A stretch of DNA of 64,000 nucleotides, taken from the NCBI GenBank assembly GCA_902582405.1, contig CACHSA010000002.1, forward strand, positions 1-64,000. The letters run 5' to 3'. Under the pieces are notes generated by a model, which saw nothing but the letters and a program-made list of their open reading frames with translations, was not told the DNA's origin and made no database searches. Within the stretch, counting starts at the first letter, position 1. Every line of letters begins with the position of its first letter. The position numbers and the translations under genes are program-made. Origin of the DNA: an uncultured Bacteroidota bacterium. GTDB lineage: Bacteria; Bacteroidota; Bacteroidia; Flavobacteriales; Flavobacteriaceae. Positions 34,880-44,680 of this stretch are shown here, in pieces.

Positions 34880-36910
34880 ATGAATAAGAAAATATTCATC
34901 TTTCTTTTATATATAAATTTTTGTTTCTCCCAAGATAAATCTATTATTTCTAATCTTGAGAATCTAACACTAAACATAGGAGAGGTGTTCAAACCAGAAT
35001 CACAAGTAATTAACTATGACGGTAGTACCGTAGAATGTGTAAAAGTTATTTATTTTAACAAAAAAGGAGTATTTAGCACAGCTAAATCAATAATTTTTGA
35101 CAGAGAAAAAGGAACGCTTAAAGCTAATGACCCAGGAACACATGAAGTTGTTGCAGTATGTATTGACAACAATGGAAATCGTTTAACAAAAACCTTCAAT
35201 ATTAATGTTAATTATCCAAAAATCAAAAATGTAAAACTTCTAATAGACCAAAAAAGTGTTATTGTGGGAGATTATGTGAGATTAACTTTTGAAGTTACAG
35301 ATGAATTTGATACTAAAAGAATAATTGATTATTGGAACTATGACAGGGCACAAAGATATTTTGCAAATGTTGGAGTTAATTTAACATCAAGTAACAATAA
35401 AGTTGAGATTGATTCGTCAAACAATATTCTGGCAATTGAAGAGGGTAATACGATTATAACAGCTAATTTGGACGGAGTTGCTGATAACATTGATATATAT
35501 GTTCAAAAAAATCCAATTTCAGAATTAAATTTAATATCTAACAATTCTAATGTAAAAACAGGGGAAGTAGTAAATTTTGATATAATAGCTTTAGACAAGA
35601 AAGGAAATAAACTTAATGATTTGCCTGTTGAATATTCATTTACAGGTAGATCCTTTGATAAAAGTAATTTGGCTTCTGGTTTAATCCTTGAAGATGGAAG
35701 ATTTGTTGGAGATATCCCAGGAAAATATATTATATCGGCGAAGGTTGGAAACATCACTTCGTCAAAAATTATAAATGTTTTTCCGAGAAACGTCAAACGG
35801 GAAGTTATAGGTATTGGGAAAGGTCTTGTCAGCGACAAACACACCTCTGACTTTTGGGTTTTTGAAGGAGTTGATGGAGGGGATTATGCTGTTACAGGAA
35901 CATGGGGTGCTGATGGGAAAGCATACTTTTGGGATGTGAGTAATCCATCAAACTTAAAAAAGATTGATAGTGTTCAGGTTGACGCAAGAACAGTGAATGA
36001 TGTAAAAGTTTCCCAGGATGGTAAAATTTGTGTTATTAGTCGGGAAGGAGCCTCTAACAGAAAAAATGGTATTATCCTGATAGATGTAACTAACCCTAAG
36101 GACGTAAAAATTATTTCTGAATACACCAAAAATTTGACTGGTGGTGTTCACAATGTGTTTATCGATAATAACCATATATATGCATTAAGTAACGGTGAAA
36201 GATATTATATATTAAACATAGACAATCCTCTCCAGCCCAAAGAAGTTGGTATGTTTGAAGTCGGTAAGGAAGGTCAAGCTATTCATGACGTTTGGATTGA
36301 AAACGGAATAGCCTATTCATCGAATTGGAGGGACGGTGTTTATCTTGTAGATGTTGGCAATGGGATTGCGGGAGGGTCTCCTTCAAATCCAGTTTCATTT
36401 GGTAATTATTCATATGACAGTGGAGCCCATCATGCTACCTTTCCATATAAAAGCAAATCAACTGGGAAATTTTATACTGTATTAGGAGACGAGATTTTTC
36501 CAAAGGGTGTAAATCCAAATGGAACCAACGAAACAGCTGGATTTCTTCACTTTGTAGATTTTACAGACACAAAAAACCCAAAAGAAGTTGCTAAGTACGA
36601 GCTTCCTACACACGGGTCACACAATTTTTGGATTCAGGACGATATATTATACGTTGCCATGTACACAGGGGGATTGAGAATAGTTGATCTAAGTGGAGAC
36701 TTGCTTGGTGACTTGTATAAACAAGGTAGAGAAATTGGTTATTTATTAACAGGTAATCCAAAAGGGTATATCCCCAACGATACAATGGTATGGGGGGCGC
36801 AACTCCATAAAGGACACGTATTTTATTCAGATTTTAATTCTGGTTTGGGAGCAGCTAAAGTATTAGACGATAAACCAGACAACAGCAAAACAAATCAATA
36901 CGTTGAATGA
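34880..36910 (+). CDS. Secreted Ig-like plus LVIVD-repeat protein
   Basis: A 676-residue protein with a signal peptide (MNKKIFIFLLYINFCFSQ). Residues about 25-305 hold three bacterial Ig-like (BIG2-type) domains, each with patterns like 'vkLl.d..sV.vGdyv.L' and 'a..eGntiItA'. From about residue 320 it contains LVIVD beta-propeller repeats: YFWDVSNPSNLKKID, IILIDVTNPKDVKIIS, YYILNIDNPLQPKEVG and FLHFVDFTDTKNPKEVA. LVIVD proteins are presumed surface or periplasmic with binding roles; no catalytic motif is seen. The next gene also encodes a propeller and follows at 62 bases. Confidence 0.82.
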   Translation: MNKKIFIFLLYINFCFSQDKSIISNLENLTLNIGEVFKPESQVINYDGSTVECVKVIYFNKKGVFSTAKSIIFDREKGTLKANDPGTHEVVAVCIDNNGNRLTKTFNINVNYPKIKNVKLLIDQKSVIVGDYVRLTFEVTDEFDTKRIIDYWNYDRAQRYFANVGVNLTSSNNKVEIDSSNNILAIEEGNTIITANLDGVADNIDIYVQKNPISELNLISNNSNVKTGEVVNFDIIALDKKGNKLNDLPVEYSFTGRSFDKSNLASGLILEDGRFVGDIPGKYIISAKVGNITSSKIINVFPRNVKREVIGIGKGLVSDKHTSDFWVFEGVDGGDYAVTGTWGADGKAYFWDVSNPSNLKKIDSVQVDARTVNDVKVSQDGKICVISREGASNRKNGIILIDVTNPKDVKIISEYTKNLTGGVHNVFIDNNHIYALSNGERYYILNIDNPLQPKEVGMFEVGKEGQAIHDVWIENGIAYSSNWRDGVYLVDVGNGIAGGSPSNPVSFGNYSYDSGAHHATFPYKSKSTGKFYTVLGDEIFPKGVNPNGTNETAGFLHFVDFTDTKNPKEVAKYELPTHGSHNFWIQDDILYVAMYTGGLRIVDLSGDLLGDLYKQGREIGYLLTGNPKGYIPNDTMVWGAQLHKGHVFYSDFNSGLGAAKVLDDKPDNSKTNQYVE

Positions 36911-36972
36911 TAAATTCTAGAGCATGAATATTAGAGAATTAGTGAAAAATAATTGAAATATCTAAGTAGAGT

Positions 36973-38049
36973 ATGAAATCCTTATATTTTTTTTTCTCTT
37001 TTTTAACCATTAATGTTCTAAGCGCTCAAAACTATTACCTGTATGTAGCCTCTGAATCTGATGATACCGTTTCACTGCTTAAGTTTGATGGTAATTCGAT
37101 AAAAGAGATAAAAAGAATAAATGTTGGTTTCTATCCAACTGAGGTTGAAGGGCCACACGGAATTACCGTTGACCCAAGTGGTGATTTTTGGTATGTGACT
37201 CTGGCACACGGTAATCCTTTTGGAAAGTTAATTAAGTACTCAACAAAAGATAATACCATAATTGATGAAACTACTCTTGGCCTTTTCCCAGCCTCAATGG
37301 AAGTTTCCAAGGTTACAGGGTTCATTTATTGCGTTAATTTTAATCTACATGGGAACATGAAGCCTTCTTCTGTTTCAGTCATAGATGCTGAAACCATGAC
37401 TGAAATCACCAAAATTAAGACAGGTAGTATGCCTCATGGTTCAAGAATGTCTAAGGATGGTCTAAAACAATATTCTGTTGCAATGATGTCTGGAGAATTA
37501 TTTGAGATAGATGCTTTGTCTCTTAAGGTTAGTAGAATCTTGAACTTAGAAAAAAACTCTGAAAAAAAACATACCAAAATGAAAATGAGTGAAAAGCAAA
37601 TGAATCATTCGGTAGTAAAACCCACTTGGGTGATTCCTCATCCAACAAAAGGTTTAGTTTATGTTGCTGGGAACGGATCTAATGAAATAATTGAAGTAAA
37701 TCTTGATAAATGGATGATATCAAAGAGAATAAAAGTAGAAAAGGGACCCTATAACGTAGAAATTTCACCAAATGGAAGATATATGATCGCAACTTTAAAG
37801 GGAAGTGGTGAGACTGCAATTTGGCAACTTGAAGATGGCTTTTTAATTAAAACAATAAAAAATTCAACGTCGGTCCCGCACGGTGTGGCAATTTCAAGTG
37901 ATAGTAGATATGCTTTTATTTCCGTGGAGGGCAAAGGAGGTGAGCCTGGAATTGTTGATGTTATTGATCTTAAAAGCTTAAAACTAGTTGATAAAGTTGA
38001 GGTTGGAAAGCAAGCAGGGGGAATCGCGTTTTGGAAAAAAGAAATTTGA
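36973..38049 (+). CDS. Secreted YncE-like beta-propeller protein
   Basis: A 358-residue protein with a signal peptide (FFFSFLTINVLSAQ). Repeats typical of YncE/YVTN propellers recur: YYLYVASESDDTVSLLKFD, GPHGITVDPSGDFWYVTL, VSVIDAETMTEITKI, GPYNVEISPNGRYMIATL and VPHGVAISSDSRYAFISV. Each blade has the 'xxxVaisPDGrxxyvt' pattern. Such propellers bind ligands or other proteins in the periplasm. It lies 62 bases after the LVIVD-repeat gene and 32 before an acetyltransferase gene, so a three-gene unit is likely. Confidence 0.82.
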   Translation: MKSLYFFFSFLTINVLSAQNYYLYVASESDDTVSLLKFDGNSIKEIKRINVGFYPTEVEGPHGITVDPSGDFWYVTLAHGNPFGKLIKYSTKDNTIIDETTLGLFPASMEVSKVTGFIYCVNFNLHGNMKPSSVSVIDAETMTEITKIKTGSMPHGSRMSKDGLKQYSVAMMSGELFEIDALSLKVSRILNLEKNSEKKHTKMKMSEKQMNHSVVKPTWVIPHPTKGLVYVAGNGSNEIIEVNLDKWMISKRIKVEKGPYNVEISPNGRYMIATLKGSGETAIWQLEDGFLIKTIKNSTSVPHGVAISSDSRYAFISVEGKGGEPGIVDVIDLKSLKLVDKVEVGKQAGGIAFWKKEI

Positions 38050-38081
38050 AAAATGGAAAATTATAAATTTTACAATTTGCA

Positions 38082-38660
38082 ATGGGGTCCGTAAAAATAA
38101 GTTTAGCATCTACAGACTTTGACCTGGTTGGTATAAAAAATTTACAAACAAAAAATTTAAAAACTAATCTTTCTTCCGAGGAAAAAAAAGCTGAGGGATT
38201 CCTTACCGCAGAATACACTATGTCTTACTTAAAAAAAATAAATCAAAAGTCCCCTGCAGTAATTTTGAAAAAGGAAAAGGTAGTAGGTTATGCATTGGCG
38301 GTTACCAAAGAGTTATCGAAGGAACATGAAGTGCTAAATCAACTGGTTGTAAAATTTGAAAAACAAAAATACAAAGATACTCTTCTAGCCTCTGAAAATT
38401 ATATCGTGGTTGCACAACTTTGTGTAGATAAAAATTTTCGTGGTATGGGGTTTGTTGAAAAAATGTATTCTTTTTTTAAAAATAAATATTTTGATTATAA
38501 GTATTGTGTTACAGCTGTGGACAACAAAAACCTAAGATCTAGAAAAATTCACAAAAAATGTGGTTTTATAAAAATTGGAGAAGTGTTGATTGGCAACAGT
38601 CCTGGAGAAATAATACTTTGGGACTGGAACAATAAGAAATTGTTTAGGGCAAATTATTAA
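38082..38660 (+). CDS. GNAT-family N-acetyltransferase
   Basis: A 192-residue protein. The acetyl-CoA binding motif appears as VAQLCVDKNFRGMGFVEKMY (Q/RxxGxG/A pattern, 'RGMG') followed by TAVDNKNLRSRKIHKKCGFI, which is the conserved end of the fold. The N-terminal 80 residues would bind the substrate. No substrate can be assigned. It follows the propeller gene by 32 bases and its 3' end overlaps the convergent peptidase-like gene by 17 bases. Confidence 0.85.
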   Translation: MGSVKISLASTDFDLVGIKNLQTKNLKTNLSSEEKKAEGFLTAEYTMSYLKKINQKSPAVILKKEKVVGYALAVTKELSKEHEVLNQLVVKFEKQKYKDTLLASENYIVVAQLCVDKNFRGMGFVEKMYSFFKNKYFDYKYCVTAVDNKNLRSRKIHKKCGFIKIGEVLIGNSPGEIILWDWNNKKLFRANY

Positions 38661-39651
38661 TAAAATTCACAACGCCGTTAAAGTAAGTTTCTTGGTCATC
38701 ATACATGCTCCAATGGCTTCCTTCAGGACAGTACAAGTAAGTCCCGTTTTGAACTTCTTTACTCATCCATTCCATTTGTTTTGGATCCATTGTATCATAC
38801 CTTCCTCCAATTGTAAGTACGGGTATTTCTAATTTTTTAAGGTCATTTTTTCTATCCCAATCCTTTAATAAGGCATCACCAACTACTCCAAACTCACTTG
38901 GTCCTTGCATCTTTAAATAAATGTCATAGTTCATATTACTAGCACTTCTTAAGACAGGACTCGGCCATTTTTCAAGAGGCATCCTGAGAACATGTTTTGG
39001 ATAATAGTTATTTTGAACTAATTCAAGATATCGAGGATTGGTATAATCTCCTGATTTTTCAAAACCTCTTATTTTCTCTAAAACATCTGGTTCTAGTTGG
39101 GGAGCTAACACATTGTTTGCGTAATCAATATAGTCAGGAATAGAAGGAACCATATTGGAAATTATAAGAGCTTTTAGGTTTTTTTGGTATTTTAATGCAT
39201 ACTCAATTCCTAAAATTCCACCCCAGGAATGTCCAAGTATAATAAAATTGTTTTCATTCAAACCCAAAGAACTTCTAACTTGCTCAACTTCGTCTACAAA
39301 TCTTTCTGTGGTCCATAGTGAGTCATCTTTTGGCTTATCACTAAATTCTGATCCCAACTGATCATAATAATAAAATTCAATTGATTCTTTTGGAAAAAAA
39401 GACTCAACGGCTTGGAAATATTCGTGATTCATCCCTGGACCACCGTGTAATAAAAGAACTTTTTTAGTTGGATTATTCCCAATTCTTTTGGTCCAAACAT
39501 TAAACTTTCCAGAGGGAGTTTCAATTTGAATTGTTTTGACACCCCCAGATAACTTATCATCCTTATTAGAATAATCAAAATAAGTATTTTGACTTTTAGG
39601 TCCTTGACAACCAACAAGTAATATAGAGACTAAAAAAAATAGTTTTTTCAT
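38644..39651 (-). CDS. Proline iminopeptidase-like alpha/beta hydrolase, lipoprotein
   Basis: A 335-residue alpha/beta hydrolase starting at the ATG at 39651 (MKKLFFLVSILLVGC), where the lipobox LLVGC points to a lipid-anchored form; an earlier in-frame start adds 7 residues but weakens the signal. HGGPGMNHEYF is the oxyanion hole motif of prolyl iminopeptidases, GHSWGGILG holds the nucleophile Ser, and GGRYDTMDPKQM and EGSHWSMYDD fit the Asp/His. A peptidase acting on imported peptides would fit the susCD genes next to it, but that link is positional. Confidence 0.85.
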   Translation of the reverse strand: MKKLFFLVSILLVGCQGPKSQNTYFDYSNKDDKLSGGVKTIQIETPSGKFNVWTKRIGNNPTKKVLLLHGGPGMNHEYFQAVESFFPKESIEFYYYDQLGSEFSDKPKDDSLWTTERFVDEVEQVRSSLGLNENNFIILGHSWGGILGIEYALKYQKNLKALIISNMVPSIPDYIDYANNVLAPQLEPDVLEKIRGFEKSGDYTNPRYLELVQNNYYPKHVLRMPLEKWPSPVLRSASNMNYDIYLKMQGPSEFGVVGDALLKDWDRKNDLKKLEIPVLTIGGRYDTMDPKQMEWMSKEVQNGTYLYCPEGSHWSMYDDQETYFNGVVNFINNLP

Positions 39652-39708
39652 ATAAATTAATTTATAAAACAAAAGCCAAGATATTAAACTTGGCTTTTAT
39701 TGTAAAAT

Positions 39709-41025
39709 TTATTCATTCTCAGTTAAAGGAATTGGAATAATATTAAATACTTGGTCTCCCGGGCGGTCAATTGGTAGGGAAGCAGATTTTCCATATCTCC
39801 TTAAATCATACATTCTGTGATTTTCACACCAGAACGAATATCTCCTCTGATTAAGTAGCTCGTCAACAAGAGCCGATTCATTACTTGCACCACTATAATC
39901 TGAAAGTCCAGCAGATGATCTAATAACATTCAAAGCTTTTATAGCTTCAGTAGGATTAGAAGGAATATTAGCTTCTGCGTACAACAGGACCAACTCTTCA
40001 TTTCTAATAATATCAATCGATGATATGTTAGTAGCATATAATTTAGTTTGGTGTGTCCCATTTAAACCGTCCTGGGTTGTAGGGTCTGATCTGACGATAG
40101 TCTTATCAGTAACTCGTTTATCACCCACTTCAGCATCAGTTATAAAACTGTTGTGTACTATTATTTGATCACCATTATTATCAATAATTTTATACAATCC
40201 GTTTGTTATGTCTCCAGCTGATAAACTAAATACATGTTTGGGGCCAGTCGTTAAATCTCCATTTAAGTTAAAAAACGAAGAATTTAAGGCAGTTAATGCG
40301 GAACTTTTATTTCCAGCGTATACAAGTGCAACAGCTTTTACAGCTCTATTAAACTGAGAAAAAGTAGATGGTGTGTCAAACCCATCAAATCCAGCAAGCG
40401 GAAACGAAAAACTTGAGCCCGCAGCACTTAGATCAGATAAAGCATCGTCTAGCATTGATACAACTTGAGACAAAACTTCACTTTCACTTAAAATCGGACC
40501 TGGAGTAGTAGGATCACTTACATCAACCCTAGCTGAGCCGTACGATTTAACTAACATTATTAATTGATGAGCTATAACAGTTTTGGCAAATCCTCTGTAC
40601 CCTGACGATTCCTGCGAACTCACAGAAGATGTGTTATCCAAAGCCTCTAACAAAATATTTGCATTTTTAATAGTTCTATATTTGGCTGCCCAAACACTAG
40701 TTGAATAAAAAGAGTTGTTGTCTAAAGTAGCACCATTAGCACCCAGAAGGTCACCCGTATTTCGAGGATCTGCATCAAATTTGTAAAGCTCGCGAGCCAT
40801 AGTTCCGGTATGCACTGTTTGACCAGCAACTCCACCTCTCATGCCCGACTCAATACCAACTATAAGGTTGTTTAATTGATTAGTAGATGCATCAGTTAGC
40901 ACTCCCTCTAAACTAGGTCTATTGGGATCGAACTCTTCATCAAATGTGCATGATGTTGTAAAGGTTAGTATTGTCATCAAAACAACTACTATCCTACTTA
41001 TGTTTGTGATTTTAAAATTTTTCAT
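39709..41025 (-). CDS. RagB/SusD-family outer-membrane nutrient-binding lipoprotein
   Basis: A 438-residue surface lipoprotein (lipobox TFTTSC) that binds a substrate for import through its SusC partner. Typical SusD features are helical repeats, GGVAGQTVHTGTMARELYKF, a run of Ala/Leu-rich helices (FNRAVKAVALVYAGNKSSAL) and the C-terminal LVDELLNQRRYSFWCENHRM, followed by DLRRYG. The SusC partner's coding end lies 9 bases upstream on the same strand. The ligand is not predictable from the sequence; the adjacent peptidase suggests peptides. Confidence 0.9.
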   Translation of the reverse strand: MKNFKITNISRIVVVLMTILTFTTSCTFDEEFDPNRPSLEGVLTDASTNQLNNLIVGIESGMRGGVAGQTVHTGTMARELYKFDADPRNTGDLLGANGATLDNNSFYSTSVWAAKYRTIKNANILLEALDNTSSVSSQESSGYRGFAKTVIAHQLIMLVKSYGSARVDVSDPTTPGPILSESEVLSQVVSMLDDALSDLSAAGSSFSFPLAGFDGFDTPSTFSQFNRAVKAVALVYAGNKSSALTALNSSFFNLNGDLTTGPKHVFSLSAGDITNGLYKIIDNNGDQIIVHNSFITDAEVGDKRVTDKTIVRSDPTTQDGLNGTHQTKLYATNISSIDIIRNEELVLLYAEANIPSNPTEAIKALNVIRSSAGLSDYSGASNESALVDELLNQRRYSFWCENHRMYDLRRYGKSASLPIDRPGDQVFNIIPIPLTENE

Positions 41026-41034
41026 GTTTAAATA

Positions 41035-43953
41035 TTAAAAGTTTACGTTTAAGCTAAATAAGTACTGCCTTGAATTTGGATAAGGGGTAACTTCTATACC
41101 ACTTGATAAGCCTGAACCACCATTAACAGATGTTTCAGGATCGTAACTCGAATAATCAGTTATTGTCAACAGATTTCTCCCCGTTAGTCCTAATTTAACG
41201 TTAGTTATATCTTCTGACAACCAAGAGAATGTGTCTTTTGGAAGATTATAATATATACCAGCCTCTCTTAATCTCATATATGCAGCTGGCTCGATAAACC
41301 GCTGTGGAACAAAACCTAGAGATGCTCTGGCTTGTCCTTCAGCTGTATCTAAATCAGCCGTTACTCCACCTAAGTCAGTAAGAAGCTTTGATAAGTTGAT
41401 ATTTTCACCACCTTCTTTCCAGTGAATTAAAAATCCAATTTCTAAATTTTTAGAGATTGTAAAGTTATTATTGAAAGAGACTTGAAAGTCAGGCTCTACG
41501 TCACCAATTTGTGTTGGAACTCCACCAATATTACCAGCAAGTTGGGTGACAGGTTGGCCCTCTTGAATGTAGAATGTTCCAAGACCTAAACCAAAACCAG
41601 CACCTGGCTGGGGAAAAGCTGGAACGTCTAACCTTGTTATTTCTGATCTATTTAACCAAAATTGGATTCCACTATTCCAACTAAATCTGTCAGTGTTATA
41701 AGCATCTATGTTAATACCAACTTCTAATCCTCTATTAGCAAGATCCGCCAGGTTGGTTGTTTCTCTAGAAAAACCACTTGACGTAGGTAAAGATCTACTT
41801 AGAATTAAATCCTTAACGTTTCTATTATAGTAGGTCAATTCTAGACCTATCTTCCCCAAAAATCTTAGATCAACTCCAACTTCTAATTCCTGGGAAGTTT
41901 CAGGCTCTATATTTGCATCACCTCTTAAAGAAGCAATTGCAGAACCGCCAACTCCACCAATAGCGACAGAGTTTAAACTTGTAAAAATAGAACCGAATGA
42001 TGCTGAAGAACCAGTCTCACCATACGCAGCTCTTAATTTCAACTGATCGATAGTACTACTATTCCAGTCTCCGAAATTTTGTAGATTAACGGCTAAAGAA
42101 GCCTTTGGAAAACCGTAAAATTTATTGGGATCTCCATTTAAAGATGATTTGTCCGCTCTGTATCCAAAAGTAGCAATGATTTGGTCTTTATAGTTACCTT
42201 CAATCTGACCAAAATATCCAAATTCTTCTATTTCAGATTGAGTTTGACTTATTGCTTGAGCAGAACCTTGCCCTAAGGTAGTTTGTCCTGGAATCAGCTG
42301 TGTTGCCTGATTAAACACCACATCTGCATCTCTTTTTAGATATGAAACACCAGCTTGGGTAGTCAACGCCAGATCTCCATCTAATGCATCTCTGTTCCAA
42401 ACACCCAAACCTAACAAATTATAATTTTTAAAATTGTTTTTTCCAACTCCAATAAATCCATTGTCCCCACCATTTTGAGCCTGATGAATTTCAGGAACAT
42501 AAACATAGGTTTCATTAGCCAAGAAATCTAGTCCTCCACTCCAAACCATTCTGACTCTGTCTTTATCACTATCGATAATTTTTGTTGTAAGTTTTAAACT
42601 TTGAATGAACCTGTTATTATCGTCATCGTTTCTGGCCCTATCTCTAACAAATAGTGGGTTACCTGCATAATTAGGATTGTTAGGATAATTACCAGAAGCG
42701 TCCGGATAAAGATTTATCCAAGGTCTAGTAAATGCTAATGTGTATCCGTAGCTTAAACCACCTTCATTTTCATTTCCTGTGAAACTTCTTCTAGATTGAC
42801 CTTGTATAAAGTTTGAGGAAGAAGAAATTTCAAATGTGTTAGATATTTTGTGGTCGATATTTGCTCTTAACGAAAATCTATCAAATCCAGTGAGTTTAAT
42901 GATACCCTCTTCGTCTCTGTAAGATGTTCCTACATAAAATTGGGTTTTCTCATTACCACCAGAAACGCTTAGTTTAGTATCTGAAATAATACCTTTGTTT
43001 CCATAAATTTCATCTTCATAATCTATTAAGCCAAAAGAACCTACTGCAGCATTATATTTTGCAACTTCTCCAGCTCCAAAGGCAGCTTCTACACTCGCTG
43101 CTGTCCAATCTCTCATGCCAAGTCTATTTGATATTTCTGAATAACCTAAATTTTGAGTCAAATTAATTTTAGTTTTGCCAGCTTTACCTTTTTTTGTAGT
43201 GATGATGATTACACCGGCATTCGCTCTAGTTCCGTATATAGCAGCAGCCGAAGCACCTTTTAAAACCTCAATGTTTTCTATATCATTAGGATCCAAATCA
43301 GCAATTCTATTTGGCGCATTTTCTTCACTCCCTCTGTTCGCGCCAGATGCAAATCTGAGTCCTGAAGGGATCTCATTATTATTTAAATAAACACCATCTA
43401 GAATAAAAAGAGGTTGGTTATTACCGTTAATTGAAGATATACCCCTTAGTCTTAAGGCAAACCCACCGCCTGGAGCACCCGAAGAAGAAGTAATATTTAC
43501 TCCTGGAATTTTTCCGTAAAGAGCTCCATCTACAGTACCCTGATTAGTTTTTCCAACAAGTTCTTCACTTGATACAGTACCAACAGCATTAGCTAGATTT
43601 CTCCTTTTAACACTTGTACCTAAGCCTGTAATTATAATTTCATCTAACCTTGTGTCCTCAGAACTCATAACAATCGTCATGAAGTCTTGGCTTGCAGGGA
43701 CCGTTTGTGTTTGAAATCCTATAAATGAAAAAGTTAAGTTGTCACCATCAGAAGCATCGATAGAGAAATTTCCATCAAAGTCTGAAGTAGTACCAACATC
43801 TGTACCATCAATGATAATCGTAACGCCTGGGATAGGGTTCGATTCTTCATCTTGTACGTTTCCAGTTATTTGCTGAGAATAAGAATAACTACTAGTAGCT
43901 AGTAAAGCTATAATTAAAGCATAACCAAATTTTTGAATTAATCTACTCATCAT
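41035..43953 (-). CDS. SusC/RagA-family TonB-linked outer-membrane transporter
   Basis: A TonB-dependent receptor of 972 residues from the ATG at 43953 (an in-frame TTG at 43974 would add 7). After the signal peptide comes the carboxypeptidase-like domain (QITGNVQDEESNPIPGVTI), then the plug with the SusC signature (LRGISSINGNNQPLFILDGV and NIEVLKGASAAAIYGTRA). The rest is a 22-strand barrel ending in a terminal aromatic (YLFSLNVNF). It forms a pedal-bin complex with the downstream SusD-like lipoprotein. No sigma/anti-sigma pair is visible in the window. Confidence 0.93.
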   Translation of the reverse strand: MMSRLIQKFGYALIIALLATSSYSYSQQITGNVQDEESNPIPGVTIIIDGTDVGTTSDFDGNFSIDASDGDNLTFSFIGFQTQTVPASQDFMTIVMSSEDTRLDEIIITGLGTSVKRRNLANAVGTVSSEELVGKTNQGTVDGALYGKIPGVNITSSSGAPGGGFALRLRGISSINGNNQPLFILDGVYLNNNEIPSGLRFASGANRGSEENAPNRIADLDPNDIENIEVLKGASAAAIYGTRANAGVIIITTKKGKAGKTKINLTQNLGYSEISNRLGMRDWTAASVEAAFGAGEVAKYNAAVGSFGLIDYEDEIYGNKGIISDTKLSVSGGNEKTQFYVGTSYRDEEGIIKLTGFDRFSLRANIDHKISNTFEISSSSNFIQGQSRRSFTGNENEGGLSYGYTLAFTRPWINLYPDASGNYPNNPNYAGNPLFVRDRARNDDDNNRFIQSLKLTTKIIDSDKDRVRMVWSGGLDFLANETYVYVPEIHQAQNGGDNGFIGVGKNNFKNYNLLGLGVWNRDALDGDLALTTQAGVSYLKRDADVVFNQATQLIPGQTTLGQGSAQAISQTQSEIEEFGYFGQIEGNYKDQIIATFGYRADKSSLNGDPNKFYGFPKASLAVNLQNFGDWNSSTIDQLKLRAAYGETGSSASFGSIFTSLNSVAIGGVGGSAIASLRGDANIEPETSQELEVGVDLRFLGKIGLELTYYNRNVKDLILSRSLPTSSGFSRETTNLADLANRGLEVGINIDAYNTDRFSWNSGIQFWLNRSEITRLDVPAFPQPGAGFGLGLGTFYIQEGQPVTQLAGNIGGVPTQIGDVEPDFQVSFNNNFTISKNLEIGFLIHWKEGGENINLSKLLTDLGGVTADLDTAEGQARASLGFVPQRFIEPAAYMRLREAGIYYNLPKDTFSWLSEDITNVKLGLTGRNLLTITDYSSYDPETSVNGGSGLSSGIEVTPYPNSRQYLFSLNVNF

Positions 43954-44230
43954 ATTTTTTTTTAGAACGCGCAAGATAAAAAGAATTTTTCAACAATACC
44001 TAGGGAGATTTAAATAAATTTCGTTTTGCAACTCTTTTTTTGGAAGAATTTAAATGTTGAAATCCGCTCTTTTGTATTTTTAAAATCCCAAAAAAAGAAT
44101 GAATCGTAATTTTTAAACTCTTGTCAGTTTAATATAATTTATTTGCGGTATATCTAAATTTGATATTATATTTGCTTTCCAATTTAGTCTAATTAGAATT
44201 AAATTTTAATTACTTTAAGTTTATATTTAT

Positions 44231-44304
44231 TCCTCCTTAGCTCAGTTGGTTAGAGCATCTGACTGTTAATCAGAGGGTCCTTGGTTCGAGCCCAAGAGGA
44301 GGAG
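44231..44304 (+). tRNA. tRNA-Asn (GTT anticodon)
   Basis: A 74-base cloverleaf: acceptor stem TCCTCCT pairing with AGGAGGA plus discriminator G, D-arm GCTC...GAGC, anticodon arm TCTGA-CTGTTAA-TCAGA with anticodon GTT, variable GGGTC, and T-arm CTTGG-TTCGAGC-CCAAG. CCA is not encoded. It is followed by a rho-independent terminator, and a patch of accessory DNA starts just downstream, as is common beside tRNA genes. Confidence 0.95.
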
Positions 44305-44349
44305 CAAGCGTAGCCGCTATGCTACACTTATGAAGACAACCATTTAAAG

Positions 44350-44374
44350 CCCTTCATTTAATGAGGGGTTTTTT
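44350..44374 (+). terminator. Terminator after tRNA-Asn
   Basis: CCCTTCAT-TTA-ATGAGGGG forms a near-perfect 8-bp hairpin followed by six T. It ends tRNA-Asn transcription. The bases after it (44366-44392) recur almost identically after the terminator at 49618-49646. Confidence 0.75.
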
Positions 44375-44392
44375 CTTACAATTAAGTTTAAT
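44366..44392 (+). repeat. 27-bp repeat copy 1 (pair with 49637-49663)
   Basis: The sequence from GGG through TTTTTT to AAGTTTAAT matches 49637-49663 at 26 of 27 positions. It spans the terminator tail and 17 bases beyond. Copies bracket the region that contains the gene fragments, so it may mark an insertion boundary or simply be a dispersed terminator element. Confidence 0.5.
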
Positions 44393-44457
44393 TATAAAGT
44401 TAGTTAAATTCTTGGGCACTTATTTGGCACTAATTAAAAGTGGGTGTAAAATTTATT
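44393..44457 (+). repeat. Direct repeat B, copy 1 (pair with 44782-44845)
   Basis: A 65-base stretch starting TATAAAGTTAGTTAAATTC and including GGCACTTATTTGGCACTAAT recurs at 44782-44845 with one single-base indel and one substitution. Each copy ends just inside the 3' end of a minus-strand gene (44453 and 44841). The period is about 389 bp. Confidence 0.7.
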
Positions 44458-44620
44458 TCTTCTGTTTTGAGTGTAAGTACATCAAATAGAATGAAAATAT
44501 CATTAGTGAAAATCCTATGATTTTAAATATCAGTTCATAATCCCCAAAAATAGAATCCCCTAATGCAATGAATAAACCAATAAAAAAAACACCATAATTG
44601 TTTTTAATTAGATATTTCAT
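44453..44620 (-). CDS. Small membrane protein, 55 residues
   Basis: From the ATG at 44620 the minus strand encodes 55 residues with two hydrophobic helices: YGVFFIGLFIALGD (about 9-22) and IFKIIGFSLMIFSFYLMYLH (31-50), and a basic end SKQKK. The stop lies inside direct repeat B, as does that of the gene at 44841. No family is recognised. It is probably a real but minor gene of the accessory patch. Confidence 0.5.
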   Translation of the reverse strand: MKYLIKNNYGVFFIGLFIALGDSIFGDYELIFKIIGFSLMIFSFYLMYLHSKQKK

Positions 44621-44680
44621 ACTGCTAAAATAATAAAATAGAGGAAGGGGTAGTTACCAGAAGTATTGTCTAATTAATTT

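Noticed and set aside
43175-43390. Antisense open frame inside susC and similar frames elsewhere
   Set aside because: These lie opposite or within strongly supported genes, lack family features, and are shadows of those genes.
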